A stretch of DNA of 7,609 bases from Bacteroidia bacterium. GTDB taxonomy: Bacteria; Bacteroidota; Bacteroidia; Bacteroidales; Dysgonomonadaceae. Numbering within the stretch: the first letter of the stretch is position 1; every line of letters begins with the position of its first letter. The notes under the pieces are model-generated. The model ran no database searches. It was not told the DNA's origin and saw nothing but the letters and a program-made list of their open reading frames with translations. The translations under genes and the position numbers were made by a program. The stretch spans positions 1-7,609 of the forward strand of contig BNXH01000071.1 in NCBI GenBank assembly GCA_025999435.1, written 5' to 3'. This document shows positions 1 through 5,702 of the stretch, piece by piece.

Positions 1-51
1 ATTCTTGATTTTATATTTATCTTTGATCTGGGTTATCGGTGAGGTACTCAT
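1..51 (-). CDS. 5' end of a possible leftward gene, cut by window edge
   Basis: Seen: reading leftward from an ATG at 51-49, 17 codons stay open to the window edge and give MSTSPITQIKDKYKIKN. A good Bacteroidetes-type promoter lies about 30 bases upstream, which is the main reason to list it. The peptide is short, hydrophilic and lysine-rich, and shows no signal peptide. I do not recognise the family and assign no function. If real, it is divergent from proB with about 330 bases between the two starts. Seventeen open codons in AT-rich DNA are weak evidence alone, so the call depends on the sequence beyond the left edge. Confidence 0.42.
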   Translation of the reverse strand, partial: MSTSPITQIKDKYKIKN

Positions 52-78
52 GTATCTACTTTTTTGAATTTGCAAATA

Positions 79-110
79 CAAAAATACACCTGTAACCCTT
101 CTTTTACAAT
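79..110 (-). promoter_or_regulatory. Bacteroidetes-type promoter for the leftward gene
   Basis: On the minus strand there is a perfect TAnnTTTG -7 element (TATTTTTG, 79-86). It is preceded by ATTG (107-110) in the -33 position with 20 bases between them. This fits the known Bacteroidetes primary sigma-factor consensus (TTTG, 19-21 bases, TAnnTTTG). It sits about 30 bases upstream of the ATG at 51. Confidence 0.55.
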
Positions 111-150
111 ACCGTTGCAACAAAGTCACTAAAAAGTAACAAACTCCACA

Positions 151-192
151 CTCATTTTCAAATTCGCTAATTTTCAAATTATCAAATTATCA
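151..192. repeat. AT-rich degenerate TCAAATT repeats
   Basis: TTTTCAAATT occurs at 155-164 and again at 171-180, followed at once by ATCAAATTATCA. This makes three closely spaced TCAAATT cores. Similar patches occur between genes in Bacteroidales as far as I recall. No function is known to me, and a small AT-rich repeat like this could be neutral. Confidence 0.45.
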
Positions 193-227
193 CTATATCT
201 ATAGATAAAACTAACGCCGGACAATGT

Positions 228-284
228 TTCACTCTTCGTTCTTCGCTTTCATCGCTTTGCGCCATTCTTAATTCTTCACTTTTT
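228..284. repeat. degenerate CTTC/ATTCTT tandem repeat patch
   Basis: The stretch is built from related 8-10 base pieces: ACTCTTCGTT, CTTCGCTTTC, ATCGCTTTGC, then ATTCTTAATTCTTCACTT. On the minus strand it reads as GAAGAATTAAGAATG-like units. It is too degenerate to code or to be a CRISPR array. It is best described as an intergenic simple-repeat relic. Confidence 0.45.
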
Positions 285-353
285 TGACGCGGTTGCCCTA
301 GTATATAATATCATTTTTCTATTTTTAGTCCTATTTTAGTAAGAATAAAATTA

Positions 354-361
354 TAACTTTG
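354..361 (+). promoter_or_regulatory. -7 box of proB promoter
   Basis: TAACTTTG matches TAnnTTTG exactly and lies 21 bases before the proB ATG. No clear TTTG -33 element is found at 19-21 bases upstream, where the sequence is T-rich, so the promoter is only half supported. The untranslated leader would be short, and no Shine-Dalgarno site precedes the ATG, which is common in Bacteroidetes. Confidence 0.5.
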
Positions 362-382
362 CGCTTTCACTAATATTTTTCT

Positions 383-1459
383 ATGAAAGAGCGCATTATA
401 GTAAAAGTAGGCAGTCAGATACTTACCCGTAAAGACGGAACGCTCGATGTTACCCGCATGTCGGCTTTGGTAGATCAGATTGCCGAACTGCATAAAAGCA
501 ATGTGGAAGTAATACTCGTCTCGTCCGGCGCTGTAGCTTCGGGGAAGACCGAGATAAAGGCTAAAGCCAGACTCGACATAATATCCGCACGCCAACTATA
601 TTCTTCCATCGGACAAGTAAAACTAATCAACCGGTATTCTGACCTGTTTCGCCAACATGGCATTATCTGCGGACAAATATTAGTGACAAAAGAGGATTTC
701 GCAACACGCCGTCACTATCTCAATCAGCGGAATTGTATGACCGTGATGCTCGAGAATAAAGTTATCCCAATAGTAAACGAAAACGATGCTATTTCGGTTA
801 ATGAGCTTATGTTTACAGATAACGATGAACTTTCGGGTCTTGTTGCGGCAATGATGGACAGCAAAAAGCTGATTATACTCAGCAATATCGACGGAATATT
901 CAGCGATGCACCTGATAAGCCGGGCTCGCAGATATACCGTGAAATCGATATACAGAAGGATAATATTGAGAACTCGATCCGGTCTTCCAAATCATCTACC
1001 GGACGCGGAGGCATGACAACAAAGTATAACGTTGCCCGCAAAGCTGCCGAAGAAGGTATAGAAGTAATCATTGCCAACGGTCGCAAAGACAACATACTGG
1101 TCGATTTAATCAGAGGAAAAGATGTTATCTCTACGCATTTTGTTCCTTCCAAGAAAGGAGCTACAAGCGTTAAGAAATGGATCGCCCACTCTGATGGATT
1201 CACCAAAGGCGAGATACATGTAAATACTAACGCAAGAGAAGTTTTACTTGGAGACAAGGCTGTAAGTTTGCTGCCCGTAGGCGTTACAAAAATTACCGGT
1301 AATTTTGATGCTGATGATATAGTACGCATTATGGACGAAGCCGGTAAACAAATCGGTATTGGTCGAACCTCATATAATAGTGAAAAAGCAAGGGAAATAA
1401 TAGGAAAGAGCAATAATAAACCCATCATACATTATGACTATATGTATATCGGGAAATAA
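383..1459 (+). CDS. proB: glutamate 5-kinase with C-terminal PUA domain
   Basis: Cytoplasmic enzyme that phosphorylates L-glutamate with ATP to gamma-glutamyl phosphate, the first and usually proline-inhibited step of proline synthesis. Seen in the 358 residues: an amino-acid-kinase start IIVKVGS (5-11) with the nucleotide-binding lysine, SSGAVASG (47-54), NENDAIS (132-138) and TDNDELSG (145-152) at the glutamate/proline site, and STGRGGM (205-211) with Lys214 in the ATP site. The last roughly 85 residues (about 275-352) fit a PUA domain, as in the 367-residue E. coli enzyme, so the protein is full length. The start is the first ATG after the -7 box. proA follows after 48 bases on the same strand, and the unstable product of ProB is the substrate of ProA. 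No frame damage is seen. Confidence 0.96.
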   Translation: MKERIIVKVGSQILTRKDGTLDVTRMSALVDQIAELHKSNVEVILVSSGAVASGKTEIKAKARLDIISARQLYSSIGQVKLINRYSDLFRQHGIICGQILVTKEDFATRRHYLNQRNCMTVMLENKVIPIVNENDAISVNELMFTDNDELSGLVAAMMDSKKLIILSNIDGIFSDAPDKPGSQIYREIDIQKDNIENSIRSSKSSTGRGGMTTKYNVARKAAEEGIEVIIANGRKDNILVDLIRGKDVISTHFVPSKKGATSVKKWIAHSDGFTKGEIHVNTNAREVLLGDKAVSLLPVGVTKITGNFDADDIVRIMDEAGKQIGIGRTSYNSEKAREIIGKSNNKPIIHYDYMYIGK

Positions 1460-1507
1460 ATAATCATTAACTTTCGGCTTTCTTAATAGATTTAGATACA
1501 AACAAAA

Positions 1508-2761
1508 ATGGATGACTATCACCAGCCCACATTTCAACTCGTGGCAGAGGCAAGTAAAAGCCTTAACTTGTTAGAAGAAACAGAGATAAACGCAATACTG
1601 GAGGCTATTGCCAAAGAGACCGAGTCTAAGATTCATTATATCCTGGCAGAAAATCAGAAAGATTTGCAACGAATGGATCCGGGCAATCCGAAATACGACA
1701 GGTTGTTATTAAACGAAAACCGGATAAAAGATATAGTAAAGGACATGCGTAACGTTGCCTCCCTACCCTATCCCGTAGGAAAAACAGTAATGCATAAGAT
1801 TTTGCCAAACGGACTTAATATTTCTAAAATAACTGTTCCTTTCGGCGTTATAGGAATTATTTTCGAAGCAAGGCCAAATGTTTGCTTCGATGTCTTTTCC
1901 CTATGCTTGAAATCAGGCAATGCATGCATCCTGAAAGGGGGCTCGGATGCCCGTTTTTCCAATGAAGCTATTACTGATATTATACGCAAAGTTCTTGACG
2001 AGAATGGTGTAAATCCTAATGTGTGCACCCTGTTACCAAATGGACGGGCGGCAACAAGCGAACTACTTAAAGCCCGCGAATATGTCGATCTTATCATACC
2101 TCGAGGCGGTTCGGAACTTATAGAATATGTACGGAAAAACTCACATATTCCGGTTATTGAAACAGGTGCCGGTGTTTGCCATACTTATTTCCATAAAGAA
2201 GGAGATACAAAAAAAGGACGGGATATAATTACCAATGCCAAGACCCGCAAGGTAAGTGTATGCAACTCTTTGGATTGTCTTATTATCGATAAAGACAGAT
2301 TGGATGATCTGAATTACTTGTGTGAAGATCTGGCGAAAAAAGATGTCATTATATATGCTGACAATGCGGCTTATGAAGCACTGTTCCAATATTACCCATA
2401 CGATCTGTTGAAAAAAGCAGATAAAGAGAGTTTCGGGACAGAGTTTCTGGATTACAAAATGGCTGTAAAGACCGTATCGAATATAGAAGAAGCCATCGAT
2501 CATATATCCACTTACAGTTCGAAGCATAGTGAGGCTATCATCAGTGAAGACAAAGAAGCCACAAAACTGTTTGAACGGCTAGTGGATGCTGCTTGTATTT
2601 ACACCAATGCACCGACATCGTTTACCGACGGGGCACAATTCGGGCTTGGGGCAGAAATAGGTATCAGTACGCAAAAGATGCACGCTCGCGGCCCTATGGC
2701 TCTGGAAGAGCTTTGTACTTATAAATGGATTATAGAAGGAGACGGACAGATAAGATCATGA
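1508..2761 (+). CDS. proA: glutamate-5-semialdehyde dehydrogenase (gamma-glutamyl phosphate reductase)
   Basis: Reduces gamma-glutamyl phosphate with NADPH to glutamate 5-semialdehyde, which cyclises to pyrroline-5-carboxylate for ProC. Seen in the 417 residues, the usual family length: [13 protein letters not shown] (113-125), LKGGSDA (142-148), PRGGSELI (198-205), and the likely catalytic Cys252 in [10 protein letters not shown] full match to the ProA signature runs from 323 to 344 (V-x5-A-I-D-H-I ... Y-S-S-K-H-S-E-A-I), and [17 protein letters not shown] follows near the C-terminus. The ATG at 1508 follows an A-rich stretch. No clear promoter occurs in the 48-base gap after proB, so co-transcription is likely. 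The stop codon overlaps the start of the next small gene (ATGA). Confidence 0.97.
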   Translation: MDDYHQPTFQLVAEASKSLNLLEETEINAILEAIAKETESKIHYILAENQKDLQRMDPGNPKYDRLLLNENRIKDIVKDMRNVASLPYPVGKTVMHKILPNGLNISKITVPFGVIGIIFEARPNVCFDVFSLCLKSGNACILKGGSDARFSNEAITDIIRKVLDENGVNPNVCTLLPNGRAATSELLKAREYVDLIIPRGGSELIEYVRKNSHIPVIETGAGVCHTYFHKEGDTKKGRDIITNAKTRKVSVCNSLDCLIIDKDRLDDLNYLCEDLAKKDVIIYADNAAYEALFQYYPYDLLKKADKESFGTEFLDYKMAVKTVSNIEEAIDHISTYSSKHSEAIISEDKEATKLFERLVDAACIYTNAPTSFTDGAQFGLGAEIGISTQKMHARGPMALEELCTYKWIIEGDGQIRS

Positions 2762-2940
2762 AAAAAAAGAAAAAAACTGATGGAAAAATCAAAATAGAAG
2801 ATTATATAAAAGCAGTAAAGAAGGCTAACAGAGAAGAAGAACTATCCCGCTCGGCAGGATGGAAACGAATCACCAACATACATCAAAGCAAAAAGACATA
2901 CAACCGGAAACGGGACAAAAAGAACTATACGGAAGAATAA
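2758..2940 (+). CDS. small, very basic protein of unknown function
   Basis: A 60-residue protein beginning [10 protein letters not shown], with 16 Lys and 5 Arg against 9 acidic residues. It has no signal peptide or membrane segment. A predicted amphipathic stretch ([16 protein letters not shown], 14-29) is followed by GWKRI and a basic [12 protein letters not shown] end (44-55). I recall similar short basic proteins with a KKxYxRK-type end in Bacteroidales, but no function is known to me; nucleic-acid or ribosome binding is a guess from charge. The ATG at 2758 overlaps the proA TGA, which suggests translational coupling. An in-frame ATG at 2725 would add 11 residues inside proA and is less likely. 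AAGGAG at 2736-2741 lies 16 bases upstream, rather far for a normal ribosome site. The start codon is followed by A8 and A7 runs. Confidence 0.72.
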   Translation: MKKKKKTDGKIKIEDYIKAVKKANREEELSRSAGWKRITNIHQSKKTYNRKRDKKNYTEE

Positions 2941-2967
2941 CCTTATTCTATCCGTTCTTTTCTTTAT

Positions 2968-2975
2968 TATCTTTG
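2968..2975 (+). promoter_or_regulatory. -7 box of a possible argF' promoter
   Basis: TATCTTTG matches TAnnTTTG exactly and lies in the 70-base gap before argF', 35 bases ahead of its ATG. The -33 position holds only ATTC (2945-2948, 19-base spacing), a weak match. argF' may therefore have its own promoter in addition to read-through from the proBA genes. Confidence 0.5.
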
Positions 2976-3010
2976 TAATCAAGAAATAAATAACAAAAAA
3001 TATTCTTAGA

Positions 3011-3964
3011 ATGAGAACGTACACGAATGTAAAAGATCTGGACGACTTAAACGCCGCGGTGAAAGAGGCTCTTGAAATAAAGAAGAACCGGTATGCATAC
3101 AAGCATCTTGGCGAAAACAGAACTCTGCTGATGGTATTCTTCAACTCTAGCCTGCGAACCCGGTTGAGCACACAAAAAGCCGGAATGAATCTGGGCATGA
3201 ATACAATGGTACTGGATATTAATCAAGGGGCTTGGAAACTAGAGACTGAACGAGGCGTAATTATGGACGGTGACAAATCGGAGCATATTCTGGAAGCCAT
3301 TCCTGTGATGGGTAGCTACTGCGATATTATAGGAGTACGCGCCTTTGCCCAATTTGAAAATAAAGAAGATGATTATCAGGAAAAAATATTGAATCAGTTT
3401 ATCCGGTATTCCGGTAAACCTGTATTCAGTATGGAGGCAGCTACAGGCCACCCTTTACAGGCTTTTGCCGATCTGATAACAATAGAAGAATATAAAAAAT
3501 CAGCGCGTCCAAAAGTTGTCCTTACCTGGGCTCCACATCCGAAAGCATTACCTCAGGCCGTACCAAATTCGTTTGCTGACTTTATGAATGAAGCCGATGT
3601 TGACTTTGTTATCACGCATCCGGAAGGTTATGAACTGGATTCTAAGTTTGTTCGCGGGGCAAAGGTCGAGTACAATCAAGATAAAGCTCTGGCAGGAGCA
3701 GATTTCGTATATGCGAAGAACTGGGCTGCTTATGCAGATCCTAATTATGGAAAGATATTGAGCAAAGATACTTCATGGACAGTAACAACCGGAAAGATGG
3801 CTTTGACTAACAATGCTTACTTTATGCATTGCCTGCCTGTTCGCCGTAATATGATTGTTAGCGATGACGTAATAGAAAGCCCGCAATCTATTGTAATACA
3901 GGAAGCTGCAAACCGCGAAATTTCGGCTCAGACAGTAATAAAAAGAATGCTGGAGAATTTGTAA
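3011..3964 (+). CDS. argF': N-succinylornithine carbamoyltransferase
   Basis: Transfers the carbamoyl group of carbamoyl phosphate to N2-succinyl-L-ornithine, giving N-succinylcitrulline in the Bacteroidetes form of arginine synthesis. Seen in the 317 residues: carbamoyl-phosphate loop SSLRTR (46-51), Trp75 in GAWKLETERG, HPLQAFADL (147-155), TWAPHPKALPQAVPN (172-186), YAKNW with Lys236, and HCLPVRR (273-279). As recalled, the whole protein aligns almost without gaps to the structurally characterised Bacteroides fragilis enzyme. Position 90, which separates succinyl- from acetylornithine enzymes (Pro90 in B. fragilis, Glu92 in Xanthomonas), is Ser here; Ser is known to give succinyl specificity when placed in the Xanthomonas enzyme. 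It is often mis-labelled ornithine or acetylornithine carbamoyltransferase. It follows the small basic gene and ends at a strong terminator. Confidence 0.93.
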   Translation: MRTYTNVKDLDDLNAAVKEALEIKKNRYAYKHLGENRTLLMVFFNSSLRTRLSTQKAGMNLGMNTMVLDINQGAWKLETERGVIMDGDKSEHILEAIPVMGSYCDIIGVRAFAQFENKEDDYQEKILNQFIRYSGKPVFSMEAATGHPLQAFADLITIEEYKKSARPKVVLTWAPHPKALPQAVPNSFADFMNEADVDFVITHPEGYELDSKFVRGAKVEYNQDKALAGADFVYAKNWAAYADPNYGKILSKDTSWTVTTGKMALTNNAYFMHCLPVRRNMIVSDDVIESPQSIVIQEAANREISAQTVIKRMLENL

Positions 3965-3983
3965 TTTTTACTATAAGAATAAT

Positions 3984-4012
3984 AAAAGGAGCACCGTTCG
4001 ATGCTCCTTTTT
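3984..4012 (+). terminator. bidirectional intrinsic terminator between convergent genes
   Basis: AAAAGGAGCA (3984-3993) pairs perfectly with TGCTCCTTTT (4002-4011) around an 8-base loop, followed by more T. It begins 19 bases after the argF' stop. On the minus strand the same hairpin is followed by TTTTATTATT, so it can also end transcription of the outer membrane protein gene arriving from the right. Confidence 0.88.
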
Positions 4013-4031
4013 CTATTCATATATTTTGTTT

Positions 4032-5603
4032 CTAAAATTTATATCCTACGGTTAATAAACCCTGGAAATTATTTGTTTTAAAGACTGTTTTGTCTGAAAA
4101 ATCAAATGCATAGAAATCATCTTTCTGGCTCTTCATCACAAAAGCAATGTCTGTATAAAACTGAGGAGTAATCTTGTAACCCAAACCATAAGTAATATAA
4201 TGGGCATCACCATCGAATGCATATTGAGTAACAGCACGTGCATCTGTAATAATATAATCGTCACCTGTCTTGACCTCTGGTTTTACAGGGCTCTGCATCC
4301 ATGCATAACCAACACGTCCTGAGAACTTATCAGTGAAACGATATTCTGCACCTACACGCACAGTAGAAGCGGCACGGAAAAATTTCTTTATAAACAGATT
4401 GGGATCTGCATTAAAATTGCGTCCGTCCCTGTCGTACAATTTCATATTTCCATAATTAGTCAATTCATAATCGGCACTGATAATGGCTTTACTTCCGATA
4501 ACGCCAGCCATGCTGAACGTCCATTTATCCGGTGTCCGGTATTGATAATCCATCACAGCTGCATCATCACCATTATATGTACCAACTGTTCCTTTCGCAT
4601 AATCAGGCGCTATATTTGCAATACCTTTTAAGCCTGTCAAATCATGAGTCAAATCTGTAAAGAAACGATCCGTCATATCGTACCAAGTAGGAGAATGATA
4701 GGCCACTCCGATACGCAGTTCTTGTACAGGTTTTACAATAACTCCGGCCTTAACCTGCCATCCTGTACCATCGGTGCGGAAGCTATTTTCCATGTCGTAG
4801 CCCATATCGGAACCTCCATCTCCAAAGTTTTCTGTATAGATAGAATACAAACGATAGTTAATATCTGTCATAGATAATGTCAACCCCACACTGAGTACAT
4901 CCGAAAAAGTAGTTCCCACATTAAAATCATAAGAGCTCACCGAGCCTTTTTCTCTCGCAAACAAATTATTCTCAACATATAAGTCTTTTATAGCAGACTC
5001 ATACGCACCCGATGATGTTTCATTAATCAAATATGAATTATATCCAAGAACTGTCAACCAGTCCTGATTGTTCCATACATCCCACATCGGAGCACCGGTT
5101 AATCCATCCAAAGATACAGAGGAAGATGGCGCTGTAGAGATGTCTGCCATGTGATCAGTCAATAATCTGCTCAGCCCACCTGCACCTGTTTGATATTTAC
5201 GGTCGAAACTTTTCAATCTATTATATGAGAAACCGACATTCAAAGTTGGAGCGACATCACTGTTCAGAGGGAATGTAGTAACAAAAGCAAGGTTATCAAA
5301 GCTTACACTGAATTTATTTTGATCAATTTTGCCACTATTCAATAGTTCCGTTTGAGTACCCGAATTTTGAAAGTTCAAAGTTGTAACAATTTCCGAGTTA
5401 CGATATACACCTATACCTGCCGGATTAATAGCTATGCCGGATATATCTCCACCCAGCGCTCCAAAGGCTCCTCCCATAGAAACAGAACGCGCAGTACCTG
5501 TCAAATCATTCTTAGAATATCTATAAGCGTCCATTGCATTCTGAGCTTTTACAACTCCTAATGAAAATAAAGCTGCGATTAAGAATAATGTTATCTTCTT
5601 CAT
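4032..5603 (-). CDS. FadL/OmpP1-family outer membrane beta-barrel protein
   Basis: A 523-residue protein with a clear signal peptide (1-20, ending VVKA before Gln21). The mature start carries the family hallmark: RSVSMGGAFGALGGDISGIA (39-58) followed by NPAGIGVYR (60-68), resembling the NPA segment of FadL/TodX/OmpP1 channels. The rest is made of alternating, aromatic-rich strands typical of a barrel, and it ends in LLTVGYKF with a terminal Phe as expected for BAM insertion. In Bacteroidetes such proteins are annotated as outer membrane transport proteins or, loosely, hemin receptors. FadL relatives move hydrophobic compounds across the outer membrane, but the substrate here cannot be read from sequence. 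It lies downstream of the serine-rich gene, with a terminator between them. No consensus promoter was found in the 99-base gap. Confidence 0.86.
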   Translation of the reverse strand: MKKITLFLIAALFSLGVVKAQNAMDAYRYSKNDLTGTARSVSMGGAFGALGGDISGIAINPAGIGVYRNSEIVTTLNFQNSGTQTELLNSGKIDQNKFSVSFDNLAFVTTFPLNSDVAPTLNVGFSYNRLKSFDRKYQTGAGGLSRLLTDHMADISTAPSSSVSLDGLTGAPMWDVWNNQDWLTVLGYNSYLINETSSGAYESAIKDLYVENNLFAREKGSVSSYDFNVGTTFSDVLSVGLTLSMTDINYRLYSIYTENFGDGGSDMGYDMENSFRTDGTGWQVKAGVIVKPVQELRIGVAYHSPTWYDMTDRFFTDLTHDLTGLKGIANIAPDYAKGTVGTYNGDDAAVMDYQYRTPDKWTFSMAGVIGSKAIISADYELTNYGNMKLYDRDGRNFNADPNLFIKKFFRAASTVRVGAEYRFTDKFSGRVGYAWMQSPVKPEVKTGDDYIITDARAVTQYAFDGDAHYITYGLGYKITPQFYTDIAFVMKSQKDDFYAFDFSDKTVFKTNNFQGLLTVGYKF

Positions 5604-5632
5604 AATTATTTATTTTACTTATACCTTTTACC

Positions 5633-5671
5633 AAAAAGCTGTTTCAACGTCAATTATTCTTTTGAAACAGC
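5633..5671 (-). terminator. intrinsic terminator of the serine-rich protein gene
   Basis: On the minus strand GCTGTTTCAA (5671-5662) and TTGAAACAGC (5647-5638) form a perfect 10-bp stem around a 14-base loop, followed at once by TTTTT (5637-5633). It lies about 30 bases after the stop of the serine-rich gene and only 29 bases before the ATG of the outer membrane protein gene. It could therefore also act as an attenuator for the latter. Confidence 0.82.
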
Positions 5672-5702
5672 CTTTCATACTTATGTTTGTTTTATATTAG
5701 TA

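Larger units (their letters stand above)
52..382. other. gene-free divergent intergenic region
   Basis: These 331 bases contain no convincing gene. They hold a leftward promoter near the left end, an AT-rich TCAAATT-type repeat patch, a second patch of degenerate CTTC/ATTCTT repeats, and the -7 box of proB at the right end. No tRNA, riboswitch or strong terminator hairpin was seen. Confidence 0.75.

Noticed and set aside
724..1428. Long open frame (234 codons) on the minus strand opposite proB
   Set aside because: It lies wholly antisense to a clearly conserved enzyme, has no promoter or ribosome site, and its translation is low-quality and Ser/Ile/Leu-rich, as expected for a shadow frame.
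1460..1507. TAACTTTC (1468-1475) as a proA promoter
   Set aside because: The last base of the -7 consensus is wrong and no -33 element is present, so read-through from proB is the simpler explanation.
2842..3198. Minus-strand open frame spanning the small basic gene and the start of argF'
   Set aside because: It overlaps the conserved argF' start on the opposite strand, has no regulatory signals, and its hydrophobic translation is what antisense of Lys/Glu-rich coding gives.
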